Below are positions 51,028 through 59,068 of a DNA stretch of 64,000 bases, piece after piece; the stretch's first letter is position 1; each line of letters begins with the position of its first letter. The position numbers and the translations under genes are program-made. This DNA is from Candidatus Villigracilis proximus. GTDB taxonomy: Bacteria > Chloroflexota > Anaerolineae > Anaerolineales > Villigracilaceae. Under the pieces are notes generated by a model, which was not told where the DNA came from, did no database searches, and saw only the letters and a list, made by a program, of their open reading frames with translations. The stretch is from contig JADKBB010000007.1 in the NCBI GenBank assembly GCA_016715195.1, positions 62,001 to 126,000 on the forward strand, read 5' to 3'.

Positions 51028-52377
51028 ATGTTTGATCTTCCTGATAATGAAATTCTTCCGCTTTCCAAAGAGCATGTCTTCTGGACGTGGTCTGCGCAAG
51101 CCAAAGTAAATCCGATCGCCATCAAGCGCGCCAAAGGCGTGTACTTCTGGGATGTAGACGATAAGCGCTATCTCGATTTCAACTCAATGACGATGTGCGT
51201 CAATATCGGTCACGGGAATGAACGGGTTATCAAAGCCATGCAAGATCAAGCCGCAGAGTTACCGTATGCCGCGCCGGGCATGGCAACCAAAATCCGCGCT
51301 TTGGCGAGCAAAGCCGTAGCGGATATTACTCCGCAGGGCGCGTTGACCAAAGTCCTTTTCACTCTTGGCGGCGCAGATGCAAACGAGAACGCCATCAAGT
51401 TAGCGCGTGGATATACAAAACGCCATAAGATACTTTCACGTTATCGCTCATATCACGGCGCTTCGGCAGGAGCCATGGCCGCCACAGGCGATCCGCGGCG
51501 GGTGGGTTGGGAGCCAAACTTAATGACAGGTGTGGTGCATTTCCTCGACCCGTATCGTTATCGCTCCACCTTTCATCGCACCAACCCTGATATTTCAGAA
51601 GCCGAGTTCACGCAGGATTATTTGAATCATCTGGAAGAAATTATTCTATATGAAGGTCCCGAATCCATTGCGGGCATTCTTATGGAATCAGTGACCGGCA
51701 CGAACGGCATCATCATCCCGCCGCAGGGATACATGCAGGGCGTGCGTGCCTTGTGCGATAAATACGGCATCGTCATGATCTGTGACGAAGTCATGAGCGG
51801 ATTTGGCCGCACGGGAAAAATGTTTGCCATCGAACATTGGAATGTTGTGCCCGATATGATTACCATGGCCAAAGGACTCACGTCCGCGTATGCGCCGTTG
51901 GGAGCGGTGGCGATGAAGCCTGAAATTGCAGCAGCTTTCGATGAACATGCTTTTGAAAGCGGACTGACCTACACTTCGCATCCCATTTCATTGGCGGCGG
52001 CGGTGGCGAATATCAGCGTGATGAAAGAAGATAGACTCGTTGAACATTCCGCTGGCATGGGCGCAGTGTTGCGCAAGACGCTGGTTGACCTCGGCGAAGC
52101 GCATCCATCCATTGGTGAAGTGCGTAATATTGGTTTGTTTGGAATCATTGAATTGGTCAAAGACCGCAAGACCAAAGAGCCGATGGCACCGTGGAACGGG
52201 TCATCGCCTGAAATGGCTGCGCTGAAAAAATATTGCACCGATCACGGATTATTTCTTTACACCCACTGGCATACCGTGTTGATCATTCCGCCCTTGATTA
52301 TTACTGAAGAAGAATTAAAAGAAGGCATGGATATTTTGGATAAGGCGCTGGAGATCACTGATAAAGCTGTGAAATAA
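51028..52377 (+). CDS. Class III PLP-dependent aminotransferase (omega-amino acid type, taurine-pyruvate-like)
   Basis: 449 residues of the aspartate aminotransferase family fold type I, class III. GGADANENAIKLARGYT, SRYRSYHGASAGAMAATGD, CDEVMSGFGRTGKMFA and the PLP-lysine region MAKGLTSAYAPLGAV are all present. KILSRYRSYHGA and SGLTYTSHP resemble taurine-pyruvate and related omega-aminotransferases. The true amino donor is uncertain. Ribosome-binding site AAAGAGGTTTCC upstream. Single-gene unit with twin terminators. Confidence 0.88.
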   Translation: MFDLPDNEILPLSKEHVFWTWSAQAKVNPIAIKRAKGVYFWDVDDKRYLDFNSMTMCVNIGHGNERVIKAMQDQAAELPYAAPGMATKIRALASKAVADITPQGALTKVLFTLGGADANENAIKLARGYTKRHKILSRYRSYHGASAGAMAATGDPRRVGWEPNLMTGVVHFLDPYRYRSTFHRTNPDISEAEFTQDYLNHLEEIILYEGPESIAGILMESVTGTNGIIIPPQGYMQGVRALCDKYGIVMICDEVMSGFGRTGKMFAIEHWNVVPDMITMAKGLTSAYAPLGAVAMKPEIAAAFDEHAFESGLTYTSHPISLAAAVANISVMKEDRLVEHSAGMGAVLRKTLVDLGEAHPSIGEVRNIGLFGIIELVKDRKTKEPMAPWNGSSPEMAALKKYCTDHGLFLYTHWHTVLIIPPLIITEEELKEGMDILDKALEITDKAVK

Positions 52378-52387
52378 GCAGTAGACC

Positions 52388-52407
52388 AGACTTCCGAAGT
52401 CTTTTTT
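52388..52407 (+). terminator. First of two near-identical terminators
   Basis: AGACTTCCGAAGTCT followed by T6. Short stem of 6-7 bp. Confidence 0.75.
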
Positions 52408-52436
52408 GAGTCGTCCATGCGTGGAGGCTTTAAGAG

Positions 52437-52455
52437 AGACTTCCGAAGTCTTTTT
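52437..52455 (+). terminator. Second of two near-identical terminators
   Basis: AGACTTCCGAAGTCT at 52437-52451 plus T-run; same sequence as the hairpin 49 bases upstream. It could serve the methyltransferase gene on the other strand. Confidence 0.7.
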
Positions 52456-52459
52456 AAAG

Positions 52460-53149
52460 TTAATATAAAAATGGAATGATCCGCTTTGAAGCATGTTTGC
52501 GCAAAGGCCAGACTTTTTTGTATTGCTCAGCATAAATTTTTTCAAGATTGTTCATGCGGTTGATGATGCCCCCCACAAGCGGAAACATTAATGCCAGCCC
52601 GGCCCATGATCGGCACGCAATTGCAAACCCCAGACAATAAAAAAATAGAGCAAGAAGGATGGGGTAACGGATCCACCTAAAGGGACCTTCATACAATAAA
52701 ACAGGATCATCATATGCCAGCTTGCCTTTGTCTCGCAGATGGTTGGCCCATGCAAGGTTTGCCCACACAGAAAGCATTACGCCGATCAAATAAATTCCAA
52801 GCCCCAGCCAGCGCAATGCCGGATTCTCATTCCACACCAAAATATTTCGTCTATCGCCAAAAGCCGACAAGATAAAAATGATCTCGAATATGTGAACATG
52901 CCAGCGCGCCATGTCAAAACGATGTTCGTGGTGAGGCTCTGGCGGCGTGATATAGGTCACCCATGCATGAAAGATTGCCTGCAATGTGACAATGATCACA
53001 AACCCAGTGCGGGCTGGGTTGGAGAAGAATCCTTCCAGATTGTCAAATCCCCATGCCAGCAGGGGCAGCCCCATCAGGACAAAGGCGCGGGAAAACAACT
53101 GCCATAACGCAGACCAGATTTTGCTTTTGGAAATTTGATTGAGAGTCAT
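52460..53149 (-). CDS. Isoprenylcysteine carboxyl-methyltransferase-like membrane protein
   Basis: 229 residues with about six helices. The C-terminal half matches the ICMT/PEMT pattern: GPFRWIRYPILLALFFYCLG, then LEKIYAEQYKKVWPLRKHA and the PFLY end, in place of the YxEYxxRVxxxIP signature. N-terminal part contains HRFDMARWHVHIFEIIF. It probably methylates a small membrane substrate using S-adenosylmethionine. Start chosen at 53149; longer open frame has 32 extra basic residues overlapping the histidine kinase end. Confidence 0.75.
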   Translation of the reverse strand: MTLNQISKSKIWSALWQLFSRAFVLMGLPLLAWGFDNLEGFFSNPARTGFVIIVTLQAIFHAWVTYITPPEPHHEHRFDMARWHVHIFEIIFILSAFGDRRNILVWNENPALRWLGLGIYLIGVMLSVWANLAWANHLRDKGKLAYDDPVLLYEGPFRWIRYPILLALFFYCLGFAIACRSWAGLALMFPLVGGIINRMNNLEKIYAEQYKKVWPLRKHASKRIIPFLY

Positions 53150-53177
53150 TAATCTATCCAACTTGCGAAATATAAAA

Positions 53178-54245
53178 TTACTCAGGCAGCTCAATAATAA
53201 ACGTCGTGCCTTTGCCAACTTCACTTTGCGCTTCGATCGTGCCATGATGCGCGAGAATTAATTGTTTTGCAATCGCGAGGCCGAGTCCGCTGTTGGTTCT
53301 TTCGGTGCGGGATTTACTGCCGCGCCAGAATCTGTCGAAGATAAAAGGGATATCTTCCGCGGGGATGCCTGATCCTGTATCCCGAACAGCGATTCGGACT
53401 CCGTCGACAGTTGATTCTGTTTCGAGAGAAATTGTCCCGGCTTGTGGTGTGTGACGGATGGCGTTGGATATTAAGTTGGATAACACCTGATTCAAGCGGT
53501 CATAGTCTGCGGTGAGTTCTTTATCAGGGTTGCTAATGTTTGATTTCAGAGAAATGCCGAGGGATGCGGCGTGGGAGGAAAAACTTGAAGTGAGATCCTC
53601 CATCAGATCGGCAAGCAGGAAGCGGGTGGGATGAAGCGGTAATTGCCCTGCTTCCGCCAAAGAAAGAGTCTGTAAGTCATTCACGAGGCGGGCCAGCAGT
53701 TTGGTTTCATCCAATGTGTTGTTGATATTTTCAGGGTTCGGTTCATAGACACCATCGAGGATGCCTTCGAGATTGCCTTGAATGATATGAAGCGGCGTGC
53801 GCAGTTCGTGAGCGATATCGGCGGTGAGATTGCGGCGCTGCTGCTCGGCGCGTTCGAGCTCGCTGACCATTTTATTAAAGCGTTTGATCAACTCTTGAAA
53901 CTGCGGTGAATTATGATCGGGGACGCGCACAGAGAGATCACCTTCGGCAACAGAGTCGATGGCGTTGAATATTTGTCCCAGTGGTTTGCCAAGGCGGGCG
54001 TATAAAGTGAAGATGGTAATGATTGCCAGAAAAATAATAGCGAACGGAGCACCGCATATGAGCAGCCAGATATTTCTGACGCCCGAATATTCTGAAAAGA
54101 TCAGATAGAGAACAGCGGCGGTGCCTCCAATAAAAAGCGAGATGACGCTGAAGAAGAAAAATGCAAATGGGAAGAATCGACGACCACCGCGCCAGCGGCG
54201 GGATGGGGGAGAGTTATCGGAATGTTCGTGTGTGTGATTAGCCAT
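53178..54245 (-). CDS. Sensor histidine kinase with HAMP (BaeS-like)
   Basis: 355 residues. Two helices (about 28-50 and 56-80), HAMP domain (about 82-135, RLGKPLGQIFNAIDSVAEGDLSVRVP), HisKA with H-box DIAHELRTPLH (about 145), and HATPase with NLISNAIRHT, DTGSGIPAEDIPFIFDRF and NSGLGLAIAKQL. The extracytoplasmic loop between helices is almost absent, so the signal may be sensed in the membrane. A His-rich start (MANHTHEHSDN) could bind metal. Pairs with the response regulator 26 bases upstream. Confidence 0.93.
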   Translation of the reverse strand: MANHTHEHSDNSPPSRRWRGGRRFFPFAFFFFSVISLFIGGTAAVLYLIFSEYSGVRNIWLLICGAPFAIIFLAIITIFTLYARLGKPLGQIFNAIDSVAEGDLSVRVPDHNSPQFQELIKRFNKMVSELERAEQQRRNLTADIAHELRTPLHIIQGNLEGILDGVYEPNPENINNTLDETKLLARLVNDLQTLSLAEAGQLPLHPTRFLLADLMEDLTSSFSSHAASLGISLKSNISNPDKELTADYDRLNQVLSNLISNAIRHTPQAGTISLETESTVDGVRIAVRDTGSGIPAEDIPFIFDRFWRGSKSRTERTNSGLGLAIAKQLILAHHGTIEAQSEVGKGTTFIIELPE

Positions 54246-54271
54246 GATTAAGTGTTGTAGATCAAAAGTTG

Positions 54272-54949
54272 TTAGTTTTCAATGAAACGATAGCCGATGC
54301 CATAGACAGTTTCAATGGCGAGGCTGTTTGATTCGGCTTCAAGTTTTTTGCGGAGATTCTTGATGTGTGAGTCTACGCTGCGGTCTATGCTGGATGCGGC
54401 TCCGTGCAGGTCTTCGAGCAACTGTTCGCGGGTAAGGGTTTGTCCCGGGCGACTCGCAAGGATGACAAGCAATTTGAATTCGTGCGGCGTGAGTTTGATG
54501 GGACTGCCATTGAATGTGACGGAATATTTTTCGGTATCTATTTCGAGTGTGCCAATGCGAATGATGGTTGGTAATTTTATATCTCCGCGTGTTCTGCGAA
54601 GAAGCGCACGCACACGGGCGACGAGCGCGCGCGGCGAGAATGGTTTGGTGATGTAATCATCCGCGCCGATCTCAAGGCCGGTGATCTGATCCACTTCTTC
54701 GGCGAGGGCGGTGAGCATGATGATCGGCACGTCGCTCTCACGGCGCAGGATCTTGCAGACTTCACGCCCGTCGATGTTGGGGAGCATAAGGTCGAGGATG
54801 ATCAGATCAGGCTTTTCGCGGCGGGCCGTTGTCAGCGCGGATTGACCGTCTGCGGCGGTGAGGACGCGATAGCCGTTCTTTTCAAGGTAATCACGCGCGA
54901 GGCGGGCGATCTTGGGTTCGTCATCTACGACGAGGATCAGTTCGGTCAT
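54272..54949 (-). CDS. OmpR/PhoB-family response regulator
   Basis: 225 residues. Receiver domain (1-120) with acidic pocket DDEPK, phosphoacceptor in LIILDLMLPNIDG and the KPFSPRALVARV lysine; C-terminal winged-helix DNA-binding domain (about 130-225) with SVTFNGSPIKLTPHEFKLLV and SVDSHIKNLRKKL, the OmpR signature. It is followed by its cognate kinase. A set of three phased direct repeats upstream of the 157-residue gene (56702-56743) is a good candidate target site. Confidence 0.95.
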   Translation of the reverse strand: MTELILVVDDEPKIARLARDYLEKNGYRVLTAADGQSALTTARREKPDLIILDLMLPNIDGREVCKILRRESDVPIIMLTALAEEVDQITGLEIGADDYITKPFSPRALVARVRALLRRTRGDIKLPTIIRIGTLEIDTEKYSVTFNGSPIKLTPHEFKLLVILASRPGQTLTREQLLEDLHGAASSIDRSVDSHIKNLRKKLEAESNSLAIETVYGIGYRFIEN

Positions 54950-54962
54950 GGGAGGAGTATAA

Positions 54963-55004
54963 AGGATGAGGGAAGAAAGATGAAGGATGAAAGATGAATT
55001 ATGA
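54963..55004. repeat. Heptamer array upstream of the response regulator gene
   Basis: AGGATGA, GGGAAGA, AAGATGA, AGGATGA, AAGATGA, ATTATGA in a row. It is the reverse of the CATCCTT family at 22434 and 42985. Confidence 0.8.
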
Positions 55005-55057
55005 AGATAATCGGAAAGAAATATGAAACGTGATGAGAAACGAGTAATGAGTCTTTT

Positions 55058-55106
55058 ACTTATTACTTATTACTTATTACTTATTACTTATTACTTATTA
55101 CTTATT
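55058..55106. repeat. (ACTTATT)7 heptamer array
   Basis: Seven perfect copies; same unit as 21014-21048. Flanked by the inverted bases GAGAAACGAGTAAT (55036-55049) and the near-complement ATTACCCGTTTCTC (55104-55117). Confidence 0.95.
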
Positions 55107-55126
55107 ACCCGTTTCTCTTTTCTCTA

Positions 55127-56092
55127 TTAACCTTTAATAACTTCGATCACAACTTTGCCTTTGGTGTGCCCGTTTTCGACATGACGATGTGCCGCGGCGA
55201 TCTGGCTGAGGGGATAGGTTTTTTCGATCACAGGTTTTAATTTTCCTTCCTCAAAAAGCTGACGGAAGAAATCCATGTCTTTGTCATTGGGGTTTGCAAG
55301 ATGCATTTTTATGCGTTCATCGCGGGTTAACATGCTGAGAAGAAGTTGTGTTAATTGAAATCTGGCTTTCAATGGGTTTTCTGTAATGTAGATGCCTGTT
55401 TCAGTTAAAGAAGGCTTGCAACTGTAATATGTCCTCCAGCCGACAGCATCCAAAATAACATCATACTTTTTGCCGTTTTTGGTGAAATCCTCTTTGGTGT
55501 AATCGATCATGTGGTCTGCCCCAAGTTTTTTCACCCAGGCAAGATTGGGTGTGCTGCATACAGCAGTGACTTCTGTTTCATAATATTTTGCCAGTTGAAC
55601 AGCGAAATGCCCAATACCGCCCGATGCGCCATAGATCAAAACTTTTTGTCCCTTTTTGATTTGGGCGATGTCTCTTAATGCCTGAAGCGCTGTCAATGCG
55701 GCGCATGGGATGGCTGCTGCTTCCTGAAAGGTGGCGTTCTTCGGCATCAGAGTTATTCGGTCTTCACGCACGCGTACATATTCCGCATGTGACCCGACAC
55801 AACTTCCGAAGACACGGTCACCTACTTTGAATCTGGTCACGTTTTTGCCAACGGATTCAACTGTCCCTGCAACATCTATGCCCAGTATTTGCTGTTTGGG
55901 CTTTAGAAAGCCATTACTTGATCGGGTAGGCAGAAATCCCTTTCTCAATAGATAATCATACGGGTTGACTGATGCACTGTGTACTTTTATTAATACTCTG
56001 TCTTCATCACCATCTTGAATCGATGGCTGGACAACATCTTCTATTTTTAAGACTTCGGGGCGACCATACGATCTGTAAACTGCGGCTTTCAT
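55127..56092 (-). CDS. Zinc-independent quinone oxidoreductase-like dehydrogenase
   Basis: 321 residues of the MDR superfamily, QOR branch. MKAAVYRSYGRPEVLKIEDV, SVNPYDYLLRKG, ILGIDVAGTVESVGKNVTRF, GDRVFG, the cofactor motif LIYGASGGIGHFAVQLAKY and HRHVENGHTKGKVVIEV at the end are typical. It reduces quinones or enones with NADPH, for detoxification. AGGAGAA ribosome-binding site upstream. It lies between the two-component system and the 157-residue membrane protein in the same orientation, so it may be part of their regulon. Confidence 0.9.
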   Translation of the reverse strand: MKAAVYRSYGRPEVLKIEDVVQPSIQDGDEDRVLIKVHSASVNPYDYLLRKGFLPTRSSNGFLKPKQQILGIDVAGTVESVGKNVTRFKVGDRVFGSCVGSHAEYVRVREDRITLMPKNATFQEAAAIPCAALTALQALRDIAQIKKGQKVLIYGASGGIGHFAVQLAKYYETEVTAVCSTPNLAWVKKLGADHMIDYTKEDFTKNGKKYDVILDAVGWRTYYSCKPSLTETGIYITENPLKARFQLTQLLLSMLTRDERIKMHLANPNDKDMDFFRQLFEEGKLKPVIEKTYPLSQIAAAHRHVENGHTKGKVVIEVIKG

Positions 56093-56126
56093 AAGGGCAT
56101 TCTCCTGTAAGGTGATTTTATGTTTG

Positions 56127-56160
56127 CCAGCCCAATCCTGTATGCAGGGTTGGGCTGGCG
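56127..56160 (-). terminator. Hairpin after the His-rich membrane protein gene
   Basis: GCCAGCCCAA pairs with TTGGGCTGGC and inside it CCTG with CAGG. There is no good U-tract, so it may be a weak terminator or a processing hairpin. Confidence 0.55.
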
Positions 56161-56168
56161 TTTACAAA

Positions 56169-56642
56169 TTATTCTTTTTTGTCGCCTTCTTCTTCGGCAG
56201 GTGTTTCACCGTGAGCGCGTTTGTGCCACTCATTGAACTTTGGGGGAAGTCCGCCTTCCCAGTCTTTGCCCCAGGGACCGTGATGTCTGTGATGACCCCA
56301 GCTGTGTCGCATGCCGCGGAAGAAGATCATCTTCATGAAGCCGAAGAACAGGAAGAGGAAGAAGATCGAGCCGCAGATGCCGAAGGGCACAAAGCCAAAG
56401 TGATGGCGACCGTACATCATGGGGTTGCCGTAGCCATAGCCGTGACCGTACATCATGGGCGGCACGGGTGCGGACTGTCCGCTTTCGGCGGCTTGCGCGA
56501 TGGCGGTTGCTACTGCTGGAGCTTCTGAGATTCCTTGTGCCACACCGGCTTTGTAAGCCATGAATCCGCCGCCGATGAACAGAGCAGTAAGGAGCAGAAA
56601 ACCGATAACTCTAAAAACAATGAAAGGACCTTTACGAGACAT
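56169..56642 (-). CDS. His/Gly/Tyr-rich membrane protein, two helices
   Basis: 157 residues from ATG 56642, behind a strong GGAGGTAAAA ribosome-binding site. First helix 5-32, a loop PMMYGHGYGYGNPMMYGRHH rich in His, Tyr, Met and Gly, second helix about 82-108 (GSIFFLFLFFGFMKMIFF), and a His-rich cytoplasmic-side stretch HSWGHHRHHGPW. The composition points to metal binding. No family function is known to me. It sits upstream of a two-component system, which often regulates such genes, and right next to the three phased repeats. Confidence 0.7.
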   Translation of the reverse strand: MSRKGPFIVFRVIGFLLLTALFIGGGFMAYKAGVAQGISEAPAVATAIAQAAESGQSAPVPPMMYGHGYGYGNPMMYGRHHFGFVPFGICGSIFFLFLFFGFMKMIFFRGMRHSWGHHRHHGPWGKDWEGGLPPKFNEWHKRAHGETPAEEEGDKKE

Positions 56643-56701
56643 TTTTACCTCCATTTGGTAATTGATTTTGTTTGTTCTTTCGCCCTAAATTTATCAATCC
56701 A

Positions 56702-56743
56702 TTGTGGAGGAATTGTGGATGAGCACGGGAGGGTTTGTGGAGG
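56702..56743. promoter_or_regulatory. Three phased direct repeats, probable regulator binding site
   Basis: TTGTGGAGG at 56702-56710, TTGTGGATG at 56713-56721 and TTGTGGAGG at 56735-56743. Centre spacings are 11 and 22 bases, so all three face the same side of the helix, as in OmpR/PhoB-type operators. Located between the divergent His-rich protein gene and trxB. Confidence 0.65.
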
Positions 56744-56897
56744 TCGTATAAGAGGAATGTCAGAGGATTGTAACTTTTCACTCCTTTGTGCATCTGATAC
56801 AATGCGGGGCGGTAATAATCAGAGACAAAACATCGTCCTGTTTATGGTTGGAAAAATAACATAGAGTCGGGTGATCTTCACCCTATAGGAAAATACA

Positions 56898-57839
56898 ATG
56901 TCTGCTAATGGTACTGAAAAACATGTGAAAGTTTTGGTCTTAGGGGCTGGCCCTGCCGGATTGTCTGCTGCTTTGTATGCGGCACGCGCTGAATTGGAGC
57001 CGGTGGTTTTAACCGGAATGCAGTTGGGCGGTCAGGCCGCGTTGACGCATGTCATTGAGAATTATCCCGGCTTCCCAACCGGCGTGGGTGGGGCGGAGTT
57101 GGGCGAACTGTTTCAAAAACAGGCCGAGCACTTCGGTGCAAAAGTCGAATTTGACATGGCACACGAAGTGGACTTGTCGCAGCGCCCGTATAAGGTCACA
57201 ACGGACAGCGGCGAATATAAAGCTGACACATTGATCCTCACCACAGGTGCCAACCCGACTCATCTTAATATCCCAGGTGAAGTTGAATTAACAGGCCGTG
57301 GTGTTTCATACTGTGCCACTTGCGATGGTTGGTTCTTCAAGGATAAGAAAGTAGTGATCGTGGGCGGTGGTGATAGTGCCATCGAAGAAGGTCTCTTCAT
57401 CACACGCTATGCCTCTTCTGTGACCATTATCCATCGCCGTGATGAATTGCGCGCCAGCCCGGTTTTGCAGAAGCGTGCGAAGGAACATCCCAAGATGAAT
57501 TTCATCTGGGATACCATAGTGACTGAAGTTGTCGGTTCTGACAAACTTGAAACCTTGAAGTTGAAGAATGTAAAGACAGGCGCTGAATCCACTTTTGATA
57601 CGGATGGGTTGTTCATCTTTATTGGTCATGTGCCAAACACACAGATGTTCAAAGGTCAACTGGAAATGACCGACCTTGGATATGTGGTTGTGAATGACAA
57701 AATGGAAACCAGTGTGGAAGGTGTGTATGCGGCTGGTGAGATCGCTGATCCGCATTTCCGGCAGGTGATCACATCCGCTGGAATGGGCGCAGCAGCAGCC
57801 ATACAGGCGACTCGCTTCCTCGAAGCTGAAACAGCCTAA
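56898..57839 (+). CDS. trxB: Thioredoxin reductase
   Basis: 313 residues, normal TrxB length. FAD motif VLGAGPAGLSAALYAARA, redox pair CATC in SYCATCDGWFF, NADPH motif VVIVGGGDSAIEEG, and the C-terminal FAD segment VYAAGEIADPHFRQVITSAGMGAAAA. It reduces thioredoxin with NADPH. In the leader there is a small hairpin GGGTGATCTTCACCC (56868-56882). The gene may share control with the divergent His-rich protein gene through the phased repeats. Confidence 0.97.
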   Translation: MSANGTEKHVKVLVLGAGPAGLSAALYAARAELEPVVLTGMQLGGQAALTHVIENYPGFPTGVGGAELGELFQKQAEHFGAKVEFDMAHEVDLSQRPYKVTTDSGEYKADTLILTTGANPTHLNIPGEVELTGRGVSYCATCDGWFFKDKKVVIVGGGDSAIEEGLFITRYASSVTIIHRRDELRASPVLQKRAKEHPKMNFIWDTIVTEVVGSDKLETLKLKNVKTGAESTFDTDGLFIFIGHVPNTQMFKGQLEMTDLGYVVVNDKMETSVEGVYAAGEIADPHFRQVITSAGMGAAAAIQATRFLEAETA

Positions 57840-57858
57840 CGTTAAAAAAAGAAACGAG

Positions 57859-57904
57859 AGAAGGACTCCTGTGCCGAATCGGCGAAATGGAGTCCTTCTT
57901 TTTG
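57859..57904 (+). terminator. Terminator after trxB
   Basis: AGAAGGACTCC pairs with GGAGTCCTTCT around an inner small hairpin GCCGAATCGGC, followed by T-run. Confidence 0.88.
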
Positions 57905-58026
57905 TCCGACCTGGCTGTCTTGTGTGTCTAAAGATGTGACATTTTGTACTTTTGGTCTAAGATACTTTCGGATAGAATTAACCAAAACTTACGGCGTTGA
58001 AACGCCGATCACTATTTGGAGGAACA

Positions 58027-58962
58027 ATGAAGAAAATTTCGATTGTCGGAGCTGGTAATACTGGAGCAACCGCTGCTCACTGGCTGGCCGAACGCGAACT
58101 TGCGAACGTTGTCTTGTTGGATGTGGTGGAAGGCATGCCGCAGGGGAAGAGCCTCGATCTGTTGGAGGCAATGCCCATTATCGGCAAGGATGCAAAAGTG
58201 ATCGGTACAAATGATTATGCCGATACCAAAGGTTCCGATATCATCATTATTACAGCCGGAATTGCGCGCAAGCCTGGCATGAGCCGTGATGATTTGTTGA
58301 AGACCAACGCGGAAATTGTTGGTAAAGCCGCTGTGGAAACATTGAAGCATTCACCGGATGCCATTTTTATTGTGTTGACCAATCCGCTGGATACGATGGC
58401 TTATCTCACAATGAAGATGACCAAACTGCCGCGTGCGCGAGTCATTGGTCAGGCTGGTATTTTAGACTCGGCTCGCATGCGCGCTTTCGTTGCGATGGAA
58501 GCCGGCGTGAGTGTTGAAAATGTAAATTGTTATGTGCTCGGCGGGCACGGCGATGAGATGGTGCCATTGACCCGTCACTCCAATATCGCCGGCATTCCTC
58601 TGCGCGATTATTTCCCTGCTGACAAACTCGAAGCGATCGTCAACCGCACACGCAAGGGCGGCGGTGAGATCGTGAATTTGCTCAAGACCGGTTCCGCTTA
58701 TTATGCGCCTTCAATGGCTTGTGTACAAATGGCTGAAGCGATCTTGAAGGACAAGAAGTTAATCGTGCCTTGCGCGACTCACATGGAAGGCGAATACGGG
58801 CTGAATGATATGTACTTTGGTGTGCCAGTCATGCTTGGCGCTGGTGGCATGGAAAAAGTTATTGAATATAAATTTGATGATGAAGAGAAGGCCATGTTTG
58901 AGAAGTCTGCTGCGTCAGTGAAAGAGACGCATGAGGCTCTCAAGAGTGTAGTGACGTTATAA
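58027..58962 (+). CDS. mdh: Malate dehydrogenase (LDH-like type)
   Basis: 311 residues. NAD motif ISIVGAGNTGATAAHWLAE, the substrate arginine loop IARKPGMSRDDLL (MDH-like rather than lactate type), NPLDTMAYL and the active-site histidine in CYVLGGHGDEMVPL. It converts malate to oxaloacetate, the substrate of the citrate synthase that follows at 59069. Start at 58027 has a TTGGAGGAAC ribosome-binding site. A small hairpin GGCGTTGAAACGCC lies in the leader. Confidence 0.96.
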   Translation: MKKISIVGAGNTGATAAHWLAERELANVVLLDVVEGMPQGKSLDLLEAMPIIGKDAKVIGTNDYADTKGSDIIIITAGIARKPGMSRDDLLKTNAEIVGKAAVETLKHSPDAIFIVLTNPLDTMAYLTMKMTKLPRARVIGQAGILDSARMRAFVAMEAGVSVENVNCYVLGGHGDEMVPLTRHSNIAGIPLRDYFPADKLEAIVNRTRKGGGEIVNLLKTGSAYYAPSMACVQMAEAILKDKKLIVPCATHMEGEYGLNDMYFGVPVMLGAGGMEKVIEYKFDDEEKAMFEKSAASVKETHEALKSVVTL

Positions 58963-58968
58963 ACGCCT

Positions 58969-59016
58969 GTCAAAAGTCGAAGGTCAAAGGTCGTAAGACA
59001 GGCCTTCGACTTTTGG
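58969..59016. repeat. Heptamer array and hairpin between mdh and citrate synthase
   Basis: GTCAAAA, GTCGAAG, GTCAAAG, GTCGTAA (58969-58996); then CTTCGAC, TTTTGGC, TTTAGAC. The first 15 bases pair with 59002-59016 (GTCAAAAGTCGAAGG / CCTTCGACTTTTGGC) with one G-U pair. It may act as a terminator-like hairpin. Confidence 0.75.
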
Positions 59017-59068
59017 CTTTAGACGATCAAATGTGCAAATTAATTCTCAAACAAAAAAGGAATAAGCC

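Noticed and set aside
55058..55106. ACTTATT array as a phase-variation switch
   Set aside because: It lies in a gap at the end of a gene and does not overlap a reading frame or a visible promoter.
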